Assembly (NCBI GenBank): GCA_016926235.1
Contig: JAFGOZ010000220.1
Span: forward strand, 202,655-266,654
DNA: 64,000 nucleotides
Origin: Bacteroidales bacterium
GTDB taxonomy: Bacteria; Bacteroidota; Bacteroidia; Bacteroidales; UBA10428
Reading direction: 5' to 3'
Position numbers and translations under genes: made by a program. This document shows, in pieces, positions 36,212 through 44,449 of this stretch (the first letter of the stretch is position 1; every line of letters begins with the position of its first letter). The notes under the pieces are model-generated. The model made no database searches. It was given only the letters and a program-made list of their open reading frames with translations, and was not told the DNA's origin.

Positions 36212-37942
36212 TTATAGTAATACTTCGTTATCTCTTCTTCTGTAATGCGTATGCAATAAATGGTGGCTCTTTTCTCCCAATGGTTTTTCAAGATATTTTG
36301 AATATATCTCTTTAATTTGTGGGTTGCCATGAGATGTACGTATGGTTTCTTTGCGATCTATATCATACAAACATTTCATCCGTGCTTTAAGAGCGCCTTC
36401 TTCTGCACCTATAGGCTGACCTCCTCCATTCAGGCATCCGCCGGGGCAGGTCATTATCTCAATAAAATGGATATCACTGCGACCCTGTTTGATTTCTTTA
36501 ATAAGTTTGTCAGCATTTGCCAGGCCGCTTACTACTGCCACGCCAAGTTCCATTCCGGCAACTGTTAAAGTAGCAGTTTTAATCCCGTCAAAACCACGAA
36601 CAGCCTCAACTTTAAAGTCATCCATATCTTTACCTTCCAAAACATGGAATGCAGTCCGGATGGCAGCTTCCATTACACCTCCTGAAGCACCAAAAATCTT
36701 ACCGGCTGTACTGCGTGTTCCTAATGGAGAGTCAGCAGGTTCGGGTTCAAGATTTTCCAGGTCGATATTGTATAACCTGAATAAAGATGCCAGCTCACGT
36801 GTAGTTAACACTGCATCGATATCTGAAATACCATGTTGTACCATTTCTTCTCGTGCTGCTTCAAATTTTTTGGCAGTACAAGGCATAATGGATACCTGGA
36901 ATATTTTTGCAGGATCAATATTTTCAATTTCAGCAAAGTAACTTTTTATCAAAGCTCCCATCATTTGCTGAGGTGACTTACAGGAAGAAATATTAGGCAG
37001 TATGTCAGGATGAAATTCCTCTGCATATTTTACCCATGCAGGACAACAACTGGTGAACATAGGTAGTACACCTTTATTTGAAATGCGATCTACCAATTCA
37101 TTTGCCTCTTCCATGATGGTTAAGTCTGCGGTGAAAGAAGTGTCAAAAACATACTTAAACCCTATTCTTCTGAAAGCTGCGTGCATCATACCTGCTACGT
37201 CTTGTCCGGGTTTCATTTTAAATTCTTCACCCAAGGCAATAGATATAGAGGGAGCATGTTGAACTACTACTTTTAACTCAGGATTGGCAAGGGCTGCACG
37301 GACTTTTTCAACTTCTGTTTTTTCACGCAGTGCGCCTGTAGGACAAGCCAGGATACATTGTCCGCAGTTTACACAACTTGAAACGTTCATACCCTTGTTG
37401 AAGGTTGTTCCGATCACGGTTTTACTTCCCCTGTTTATAAAATCTATAGCTGATACATTCTCAATCTCTTCACAAACACGAACACAACGGCCACAAAGGA
37501 TACATTTTGCCGGGTCGCGAACAATACTTGAGCTGGATTGATCAACAAAGTGTTCATTCTTGGCTCCTGCCAGCCTGCGTTCATTTACTCCCAGGTTTTC
37601 TGCAAGTGTTTGTAATTCACAGTTTTTATTACGTATGCAATATAAACAATCGTCCGGGTGGTTTGAAAGTAACAATTCAACGATTGTTTTTCTGGATTCA
37701 ACCACTTTTGGAGAGTGAGTTAAAATATCCATTCCTTCTTCAACGGGATAGGAACAGGCTGTTATCAGCCTTCCATTTTGTTTCATTTCAACCACGCACA
37801 TCCTGCAGGCTCCTGATGGAAACAAATCCTTGATGTGGCAAAGCGTGGGAATTTTAATGCCTATTCTGCTGGCTACATCCAGTATGGTTTCCCCCTTTTC
37901 AGCCTTTACCGTTTTATTATTTATTTTAAGCGTTATTGACAT
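36212..37942 (-). CDS. hydA: [FeFe]-hydrogenase large catalytic subunit
   Basis: A 576-residue catalytic subunit. Order of cofactor sites: N-terminal [2Fe-2S] (C35, C46, C49, C63), a His-ligated [4Fe-4S] (H95, C99, C102, C108), two [4Fe-4S] clusters (C147/150/153/157 and C190/193/196/200), then the H-cluster domain with TSCCPAW (C299, C300), MPCTAKK (C355) and MTCPGGCLNGGG (C499, C503). All catalytic residues, including the proton-shuttle cysteine, are present. It forms HydABC with the next two genes, evolving or oxidising H2 with NAD and ferredoxin. Confidence 0.95.
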   Translation of the reverse strand: MSITLKINNKTVKAEKGETILDVASRIGIKIPTLCHIKDLFPSGACRMCVVEMKQNGRLITACSYPVEEGMDILTHSPKVVESRKTIVELLLSNHPDDCLYCIRNKNCELQTLAENLGVNERRLAGAKNEHFVDQSSSSIVRDPAKCILCGRCVRVCEEIENVSAIDFINRGSKTVIGTTFNKGMNVSSCVNCGQCILACPTGALREKTEVEKVRAALANPELKVVVQHAPSISIALGEEFKMKPGQDVAGMMHAAFRRIGFKYVFDTSFTADLTIMEEANELVDRISNKGVLPMFTSCCPAWVKYAEEFHPDILPNISSCKSPQQMMGALIKSYFAEIENIDPAKIFQVSIMPCTAKKFEAAREEMVQHGISDIDAVLTTRELASLFRLYNIDLENLEPEPADSPLGTRSTAGKIFGASGGVMEAAIRTAFHVLEGKDMDDFKVEAVRGFDGIKTATLTVAGMELGVAVVSGLANADKLIKEIKQGRSDIHFIEIMTCPGGCLNGGGQPIGAEEGALKARMKCLYDIDRKETIRTSHGNPQIKEIYSKYLEKPLGEKSHHLLHTHYRRRDNEVLL

Positions 37943-37959
37943 AGCTTTGTTTTTTTCTG

Positions 37960-39906
37960 TTATTCAACAATAATTGCATCAAATTTGCAGGTTGACAAAC
38001 AGCTTCCGCACGCGATACATTTATCTTCAACAATAAAATGAGGAGCTTTTGCACTACCAATAATGGCGCCTGTAGGACATTTTTTCGCACAGGCAGTACA
38101 CCCGGTACATTTGTCCACATCAATCTTATAGATTTTCATCTCCTGGCATACTCCTGCAGGGCATTCCCTTTCAAATACGTGCATTTCATATTCCTCTTTA
38201 AACCAGCGTAATGTGCTTAATACAGGATTTGGGGCTGATTGGCCCAAACCACAAAGAGATGTATCTTTAATAACATGAGCCAGTTTCTCAAGCATAATTA
38301 CACCTTTAAAGCGGTCAAGCGCTTCATATTTATTATGTGGTTTGCTGGTTATACTTTGCAGTATTTCGAGCATACGACGAGTACCTTCACGACAGGGAAT
38401 GCATTTACCACAACTTTCACGTTGTATAAAATCCATGAAAAACTTGGCAATATCAACCATACAGGTGTTTTCATCCATCACTACCAAACCTCCTGATCCC
38501 ATCATGGCACCTACTTTTTTTAGCGATTCGTAGTCAATCTGGATATCAAGGTTCACATCGGTGATACATCCACCGGAAGGACCTCCGATTTGAACAGCCT
38601 TAAATTTTTTGTTATTTGCAATACCACCTCCGATACTGAAAATTATATCGCGAATAGTAGTTCCCATTGGTATTTCAACCAGACCGGTAAGGGCAATATT
38701 TCCAGAAAGGGCAAATACCTTAGTTCCTTTGCTGGTTTCAGTTCCCAGTTTATTGAATGCTGCAGGTCCGTTCTGTATAATGTTTGGTACATTAGAAAGT
38801 GTTTCAACATTATTGATAACAGTTGGTTTTTCGAATAAACCACTTGTTGTAGGGAATGGAGGACGAGGTGTAGGCATACCTCTTTTGCCTTCAATGCTAT
38901 GCATAAGGGCAGTTTCTTCTCCACACACAAATGCCCCTGCGCCCATTTTTATGATCATTTTCAAACTGAAGCCGCTGCCCATAATATCTTCACCCAGAAG
39001 TCCGCAGTTTTTGGCATCCTCCAGGGCTTTTTTCAATCTTTTAATTGCCAGGGGATATTCAGCACGTATATAGATGTAGGCTTTGGTTGCTCCAATTGCA
39101 TATGCTGCAAGGGCCATGCCTTCAACCAAACGATGAGGGTCTCCTTCAATTACCGCCCTGTCCATAAAAGCACCCGGATCGCCTTCATCTGCATTGCATA
39201 TTAAATATTTTTGATCACCATTGGAAAAACGTGCAAATTGCCATTTTTGACCGGTGAGAAAACCTCCGCCCCCACGACCTCTTAAGCCACTATCAATTAC
39301 TTGTTTACAAACTTCCTCTGAAGTCATTGAATGCAGGGCTTTAATAAATGAAGAGTATCCTCCGCGTGCCACATATTCATCAATACTGGCAGGGTCAATT
39401 ATACCACAGTTTGGCAATACCCACCTTATTTGACGGGCAAAGAATGGGTGTTCATCATAAAACGGGACATCTTTCCAAATTTCCAAGTCCTTGTTTTTGA
39501 ATTGGAAAATGGCTTCTTTTGGAGATATTTTATGGCTAAAGGACTTGTCTAATAAGGGTTCAACTTTATCCGCAGTGACATTTTTAAAGCATATCCTGTT
39601 TTTCCCAGGAAGTTGTATATCCAGAAGAGGTTCCATGGCACAAAGTCCTATACAACCTACTTCAATAACATCAGCCTGAATAGACTTGGATTTCATATAG
39701 TTTTTAACTGCTTCAAGGGTTTTTGCTGCTCCTGCACCCAGACCACAAGTTCCGGCACCAATAAAAATAGCAGGACGGGTAACATTATCCCTCCGAAGAC
39801 TCGAAACGCGTTTTATTTTCTCTGGTTCTTGTAAATTCTGGCCTTTGAAAAGCACATTCTCTAAAGCCATATTTTTTGTCATTGTATCTTTATCAGCAGT
39901 TATCAT
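37960..39906 (-). CDS. hydB: Hydrogenase subunit HydB (NuoF-like, NAD- and FMN-binding)
   Basis: A 648-residue NuoF-type subunit: N-terminal thioredoxin-like [2Fe-2S] domain (ending near residue 120), FMN/NADH-binding core (RGRGGGGFLTGQKW, GAGAFVCGEETALMHSIEGKRG), the [4Fe-4S] motif ESCGKCIPCREGT, and two C-terminal [4Fe-4S] ferredoxin motifs (CTGCTACAKKCPTGAI and CIACGSCLSTCKFDAI). This architecture is the flavoprotein of electron-bifurcating/NAD-linked hydrogenases. It overlaps hydC by 4 bases and precedes hydA by 17, one operon. Confidence 0.95.
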   Translation of the reverse strand: MITADKDTMTKNMALENVLFKGQNLQEPEKIKRVSSLRRDNVTRPAIFIGAGTCGLGAGAAKTLEAVKNYMKSKSIQADVIEVGCIGLCAMEPLLDIQLPGKNRICFKNVTADKVEPLLDKSFSHKISPKEAIFQFKNKDLEIWKDVPFYDEHPFFARQIRWVLPNCGIIDPASIDEYVARGGYSSFIKALHSMTSEEVCKQVIDSGLRGRGGGGFLTGQKWQFARFSNGDQKYLICNADEGDPGAFMDRAVIEGDPHRLVEGMALAAYAIGATKAYIYIRAEYPLAIKRLKKALEDAKNCGLLGEDIMGSGFSLKMIIKMGAGAFVCGEETALMHSIEGKRGMPTPRPPFPTTSGLFEKPTVINNVETLSNVPNIIQNGPAAFNKLGTETSKGTKVFALSGNIALTGLVEIPMGTTIRDIIFSIGGGIANNKKFKAVQIGGPSGGCITDVNLDIQIDYESLKKVGAMMGSGGLVVMDENTCMVDIAKFFMDFIQRESCGKCIPCREGTRRMLEILQSITSKPHNKYEALDRFKGVIMLEKLAHVIKDTSLCGLGQSAPNPVLSTLRWFKEEYEMHVFERECPAGVCQEMKIYKIDVDKCTGCTACAKKCPTGAIIGSAKAPHFIVEDKCIACGSCLSTCKFDAIIVE

Positions 39907-40385
39907 TTTACTTCCTCCCTGTTTCGGTAAGACTCTATAATGCTTTTTATCAATTCAGTGGTAACTTTAGCATGAAATTCTCCATTAATTGCTATTACAG
40001 GAGCCAGTCCGCATGCCCCAATACAAGCTACTACTTCAATGCTGAATAATCCGTCGCGTGTTGTCTGACCTGCTTTGATCTTCAATATTTTTTGAAGCTC
40101 ATCCAAAACTGAGGCAGAGCCGAGCACATGGCAGGCAGTCCCACGGCAAAGCTGGATATGATATTTGCCTGTAGGTTCGAACCTGAATTGATTATAAAAA
40201 GTAGCAACTCCATATATTTTACTGGTTGGTAATGTCAAATGTTTGCCAACTAATACCATTGCTTCTTCTGACAGGTAGCCCATTTCTGACTGGATATCCT
40301 GCAGAATTGGTATTAACTGATCCCTGCCCTTATCAGGGTAGGATTCAAGTATTGTTAATAAAAAAGTATTTTCAATCTGTGTCAT
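39903..40385 (-). CDS. hydC: Hydrogenase subunit HydC (NuoE-like)
   Basis: A 160-residue thioredoxin-like [2Fe-2S] subunit: CRGTACHVLGS and EVVACIGACGLAPVIAING hold the four ligands, and the N-terminal helices (IPILQDIQSEMGYLSEEAM) are as in NuoE. First gene of the hydrogenase operon; upstream lies a promoter between two Rex-like palindromes. Overlap with hydB is an ATGA-type junction. Confidence 0.94.
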   Translation of the reverse strand: MTQIENTFLLTILESYPDKGRDQLIPILQDIQSEMGYLSEEAMVLVGKHLTLPTSKIYGVATFYNQFRFEPTGKYHIQLCRGTACHVLGSASVLDELQKILKIKAGQTTRDGLFSIEVVACIGACGLAPVIAINGEFHAKVTTELIKSIIESYRNREEVK

Positions 40386-40393
40386 AAATCACA

Positions 40394-40411
40394 CTGTTAA
40401 ATAATTCACAA
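40394..40411. promoter_or_regulatory. Candidate Rex operator 1 (downstream of promoter)
   Basis: On the minus strand TTGTGAATTATTTAACAG: a 7-4-7 palindrome of the Rex type, 8 bases before the hydC start and over the expected transcription start. Its two half-sites are the same as those of the upstream site. Confidence 0.65.
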
Positions 40412-40413
40412 TA

Positions 40414-40444
40414 CAAAATTATATTCTGAAAACGGAATAGCAAA
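40414..40444 (-). promoter_or_regulatory. hydC promoter
   Basis: TTTG (40444-40441, read on the minus strand), a 19-base spacer, then TAATTTTG (40421-40414), an exact match to the Bacteroidota -33/-7 pattern. The expected start of transcription is about 40408, giving a leader of roughly 20 bases. Confidence 0.75.
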
Positions 40445-40450
40445 ATATTA

Positions 40451-40468
40451 TTGTGAAATTTTTAACAG
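40451..40468. promoter_or_regulatory. Candidate Rex operator 2 (upstream of promoter)
   Basis: TTGTGAAATTTTTAACAG, a palindrome of the Rex type (half-sites TTGTGAA and TTAACAG), 6 bases upstream of the -33 box. With the downstream copy it brackets the promoter. Confidence 0.65.
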
Positions 40469-40583
40469 AAAGACGTAATTTAAAAACAATCTAATTAAAA
40501 ATAACAGAAATTTGTAATGAGAATTTGAAAAAAAGACCATTTCCACTTTGCCCAGTCTAATTGCACAAATAGCTAAAAGCTTA

Positions 40584-41426
40584 TTATAGCACTTCAGATA
40601 AAGGAAAAAGATTTTCTGCTCGTATACCTTTCGGTGTATTTTTGAGTGTACAACATTCGTTATAAATATCATGCTCGAAGAACAGAATATAATTATTCTT
40701 TAGGCCATCCTTGAGAAACTCCTCTTTTTCCTTCATGGCTTTTAATGGCATAATGTCATATGCAGTAATCCATGTAAGGGGTATATTTGCGACAGTAGGA
40801 ATAAGGTCTGAAACGTAGATAATATTTTTGCCATGATAACTTAAAAAAGGCACGATAAGCCCTTTGGTATGACCATAATATAATTTAAGATCAAAGCCGG
40901 GGAATAGCTCGGTGTCTTTATTAACAAGACGCAATTGTCCACTCTCTTCAATAGGCAAAAAGTTTTCTGGTAAAAAGGATGCTTTTTCACGCGGGTTGGG
41001 TTTGTTTGCTTCTTTCCATTGATCTTTACTTATCCAGTAACGTGCATTGGGGAAGGTGGTTTCGTATCCATCTCCATTTGTCTTCTTTCGTACACTGCCT
41101 CCACAATGATCGAAGTGAAGGTGAGTAAGAACGACATCTGTAATTTCTTCATATGTTACACCTGCTTGTTTTAACGAATTATCAAGGCTGTCATCACCAT
41201 TAAGGTAGTAGTAGCCAAGGAACTTTTCATCTTGCTTATCTCCCATTCCGGCATCAATAATTACTTTACGGTTACCTTTAATAGACAAAAGGCTTCTCAT
41301 ACAGAGGTTTATATGGTTATTTTCATTGGCAGGGTAAACTTTATTCCAGAGTACCTTTGGCACTACCCCGAACATGGCCCCACCATCCAGCATCAGGTTC
41401 CCTGTATTTATCACATGTAATTTCAT
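40584..41426 (-). CDS. MBL-fold metallo-hydrolase
   Basis: A 280-residue metallo-beta-lactamase-fold hydrolase. The metal-binding HxHxDH motif is VVLTHLHFDHCGG near residue 105; further ligands are the histidine in LYYGHTKG and aspartate in IIYVSDLIPT. The family includes lactonases and glyoxalase II-like enzymes; no substrate can be assigned. It has its own spacing of 197 bases from the hydC start and is not obviously coupled to it. Confidence 0.85.
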   Translation of the reverse strand: MKLHVINTGNLMLDGGAMFGVVPKVLWNKVYPANENNHINLCMRSLLSIKGNRKVIIDAGMGDKQDEKFLGYYYLNGDDSLDNSLKQAGVTYEEITDVVLTHLHFDHCGGSVRKKTNGDGYETTFPNARYWISKDQWKEANKPNPREKASFLPENFLPIEESGQLRLVNKDTELFPGFDLKLYYGHTKGLIVPFLSYHGKNIIYVSDLIPTVANIPLTWITAYDIMPLKAMKEKEEFLKDGLKNNYILFFEHDIYNECCTLKNTPKGIRAENLFPLSEVL

Positions 41427-41540
41427 CTATAAGCAAAATTTTTCTGCGATAAAGATATTCATTTCGATGAATGTATGACCATTATCGGGAATAAAAGTTC
41501 AAAAGAATTTTAAAAATACCAGATAGGTCTTGTCTGATGA

Positions 41541-43082
41541 CTATTTTATATCTGGTCCTTTTTTTCTGATAAAAATAAAATCGCCCCCTTCATCACCTGT
41601 ATTACTTATTTCCCCAAACTGGGGGATATTTGGACTATTGTTGACAACAGCAGTTTTTAGGCTTGAGAAAAGTAACTCAGAGGAGAGGTAAATTTCCGGA
41701 TTTTCTTCCAGGCGCTTTATCAAGTATTCAACAAAAACGCTCCGGTCGGGTACTTCCTGAAGCGCCCCACTTGTCATGGCTTTACGGCTTGGGAAAGAGT
41801 ATAGTTTTTCTACAGCTTCAGCAGTATTTACAAATGCACTGCGGGTTTTAAATATAGCACCGCTAAAACAGGCATCGGCTATCAGCAAGGTATGGGCAGA
41901 TTTTATGCTGCTTATATAGTCCCTGAGGTTACTATTGCTAAACCAGTTGGCTTTATTTGCACTGGAGGCATCTGTGGGCAGCCAGTATCCGATGGATGAT
42001 TTATCATCCCAATATCCGTGCCCTGCAAAAAAAATCAGGACATTGTCTTTTTCTGTAACTTTTTCTGAAAGTTTATCCAATTCAATAATGATTTCCGAAC
42101 GGGTTGGATTTTTTAGAAGGTAAATGTTTTGCTTGTCAAATGCATAATACTCGGAAAGGGTTTTGCTCAATTTTTCAGCATCTTCAATAGCAAAATCGAG
42201 GTTATTTATATTCTTATCATCATAGTTTTCAATTGCAATGAGCAATGCATAGCATTTACCTCCCTTCAGCAGGGTTTCTGCCGCTTTGGAATAATCATTA
42301 CAATAAATAATAAACTTTTGTTCGCTTATGCTTCCGTCATTATCCGTTGCCATAATAGTTACCACATTATCTCCTGGTAATAAGTTCATGGTGGTAGTAT
42401 AGGTTCCATTATTATTGGAAGCAGCATCTTTTGAATTCACCATTACCAGGTTAATGCCACTTTCATCATATGCTCTTATATTTAAATTAATGCTACTAAC
42501 ATCTACAACTGCTTTTTGATTTGCGTTTATTACGGGATAAATCAATTCAATAGAAGGAGGTGTATTTTCCCTTTTGTCAAAAAGGTTATAATCGATTGAA
42601 TAATTAATAGCCAGGTCACGTGGACGTTTCAGGAAAAATTCCTCCCTTTTATTTTTATTTTCAGCCATTCTTTTATTCGGTGCGTAATCAAAGCTGAGGT
42701 TAAGCTCAAACTGATCGGAAGAGAACTTTTTATTCAATAAAAATTCAAGTAAAAGAGTTTCATTTGTGCTTATATATTCTTTGGTGCCAAAATTGACACA
42801 AACAATATTGGCATCATCATTTGTTTTTATTTTGGTTTTCTCCAGCACCAAAACCGAAGAGGTGTCTTTGATGGGATTAAGATCTTCATTAATCCATTCT
42901 GCTGTGATTAGAAATGTTATCGTATTTTCCTTTTGATTACTCTTTTCAATAGTTACAAGGCAATATTTACCACTGGTAGTTCCAAGTATTTGTTCTTGTT
43001 TCTGAGCCGAAGCATTAGAAATCCAAAGTAAAAATACAATGACCAGAAGGCATGCATGTTGAATGGTTGATGTTGTTTTCAT
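41541..43082 (-). CDS. Exported caspase-like (peptidase C14) protein
   Basis: A 513-residue protein: signal peptide (MKTTSTIQHACLLVIVFLLWISNASAQ), a central beta-rich Ig-like segment (about 170-260, LIYPVINANQKAVVDV ... VTIMATDNDG), and a C-terminal caspase domain (about 275-510). The catalytic dyad is visible: FFAGHGYWD (His, about residue 356) and LLIADACFSGA (Cys, about 405). It is the last gene of a four-gene operon that also encodes two T9SS cargo proteins. Such secreted caspase homologues are known in Bacteroidota, but function is usually unknown. Confidence 0.85.
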   Translation of the reverse strand: MKTTSTIQHACLLVIVFLLWISNASAQKQEQILGTTSGKYCLVTIEKSNQKENTITFLITAEWINEDLNPIKDTSSVLVLEKTKIKTNDDANIVCVNFGTKEYISTNETLLLEFLLNKKFSSDQFELNLSFDYAPNKRMAENKNKREEFFLKRPRDLAINYSIDYNLFDKRENTPPSIELIYPVINANQKAVVDVSSINLNIRAYDESGINLVMVNSKDAASNNNGTYTTTMNLLPGDNVVTIMATDNDGSISEQKFIIYCNDYSKAAETLLKGGKCYALLIAIENYDDKNINNLDFAIEDAEKLSKTLSEYYAFDKQNIYLLKNPTRSEIIIELDKLSEKVTEKDNVLIFFAGHGYWDDKSSIGYWLPTDASSANKANWFSNSNLRDYISSIKSAHTLLIADACFSGAIFKTRSAFVNTAEAVEKLYSFPSRKAMTSGALQEVPDRSVFVEYLIKRLEENPEIYLSSELLFSSLKTAVVNNSPNIPQFGEISNTGDEGGDFIFIRKKGPDIK

Positions 43083-43094
43083 GGTGTGTTAAAA

Positions 43095-44438
43095 TTAAAG
43101 TTTAAAAGCAACAGCCAGGTTAAATCCTAACGATTGTACAATTGATTTTCCCGGGGGGCCTATCGTTGAGTAATAATCATCACGGTGTTTTGGTTCTTTA
43201 TATTTTAAATCTGTTATGCCATAATTCAGTACAGGGCCTAATTGGAATGATGATGATTTGGATAGTTTTAAGATCAGGCCACATTTAACGAATGAAGTAA
43301 TGTTGATCGGATTAACTTTCCAGGTCTCGTCTTTGTCAATATTTCCTGTAGTGAAATCGTATTCCGGCAGGTCGAAAAGTAATACATGATAGTCTGGATA
43401 ATATCCTGTGTGCGATGAATAACCGGTTACCCTATATCTGCCTGTAATAAGGAATTGTATGTTTATTCCTGCCTGCAGGTAGCAACCTATTTTAAAGTCG
43501 GGTGTTTTATGGAAGCCCAGGCCAGCAGGGATTTCGATATAGGTTAGCCCACAACGTTCATTAATGTTTTCTGCTTCAATATACCTGTAATACAGGTCGT
43601 TATCCTTGTCATACAATGGGTTTGTATTTGTATTTCTATTAAAATAACTGAGAGACATTGCAGAACTGAATTTGCTGATGCCCAGACCGGTAATAAAATC
43701 CATATCCTTTTTCATTCGGATAGACAAGCCCATACCTGCTGAGTAGCTTATTTTACCGGAAACTTTCCAGGATTTATCCGTAAACATCATTTTACTATAA
43801 ATTCTAGAATATCTTGGTTCAGAAAATATTAATAGGCTTACTTTTGACTTTTTTGCTACCATAGTTACGTCATCTTCATCATAAGGTTTCAGATTGGGCC
43901 TTTCTTTTTGAATACCAGCTATTTTAAAGCCTGAAAATTCGTTTTTATTTCGTTTAAACTCTACGATAAAATAAAGGCTGCTTGAGGCTTTGTGAATTTT
44001 TTTACCTTGATATACTCCCATTAATTGTTTTTCAACAATAATACTTACGGAATAAATGTTGTTTGGTCCGGTAAGAACAGGCTCACTTATGAGTGCCAGG
44101 TTCCAGTTCAATTTAATATCAAGCCCGGTTTTATACCATGTCTGGGTTTTAAGAATATATTCGCCTACAGTAATATATTCGGGCAATGTTTTATCCGGAT
44201 CCATATCGTTATAGATATATACGCTGGTGGTATTTGTAAAAAGGTTTGAAAACTTATTCAGGAATAGGACGGATATGCTTTTCCCATCCTCGGAAAGACC
44301 TCCGTACGAATTATATTCCTGAAGCATGTCATTGGTTTTTGCTGCGATGATTTCCTTTTGCAAAGCATTAAATTCCTGGGAGAATAATATAGTGCCTGAT
44401 ATTAGCATACATAATACATATGTTATTCTTTTATACAT
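43095..44438 (-). CDS. Exported protein, probable outer-membrane beta-barrel
   Basis: A 447-residue protein with a signal peptide (MYKRITYVLCMLISGTILFSQ). The first third is a beta-rich extracytoplasmic domain (TSVYIYNDMDPDKTLPEYI ...); the C-terminal 250 residues show alternating hydrophobic strands, such as GKISYSAGMGLSIRMKKD and LGFNLAVAFKL at the end, typical of a beta-barrel. It has no named domain I recognise. It follows the T9SS parallel beta-helix gene by 11 bases and precedes the caspase gene by 12. Possibly an anchor or partner of those products. Confidence 0.6.
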   Translation of the reverse strand: MYKRITYVLCMLISGTILFSQEFNALQKEIIAAKTNDMLQEYNSYGGLSEDGKSISVLFLNKFSNLFTNTTSVYIYNDMDPDKTLPEYITVGEYILKTQTWYKTGLDIKLNWNLALISEPVLTGPNNIYSVSIIVEKQLMGVYQGKKIHKASSSLYFIVEFKRNKNEFSGFKIAGIQKERPNLKPYDEDDVTMVAKKSKVSLLIFSEPRYSRIYSKMMFTDKSWKVSGKISYSAGMGLSIRMKKDMDFITGLGISKFSSAMSLSYFNRNTNTNPLYDKDNDLYYRYIEAENINERCGLTYIEIPAGLGFHKTPDFKIGCYLQAGINIQFLITGRYRVTGYSSHTGYYPDYHVLLFDLPEYDFTTGNIDKDETWKVNPINITSFVKCGLILKLSKSSSFQLGPVLNYGITDLKYKEPKHRDDYYSTIGPPGKSIVQSLGFNLAVAFKL

Positions 44439-44449
44439 ATTATAATTTT

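Noticed and set aside
36489..36941. A 150-codon frame on the plus strand opposite hydA
   Set aside because: It overlaps the H-cluster region of hydA and has no motif or promoter; explained by codon bias in the real gene.
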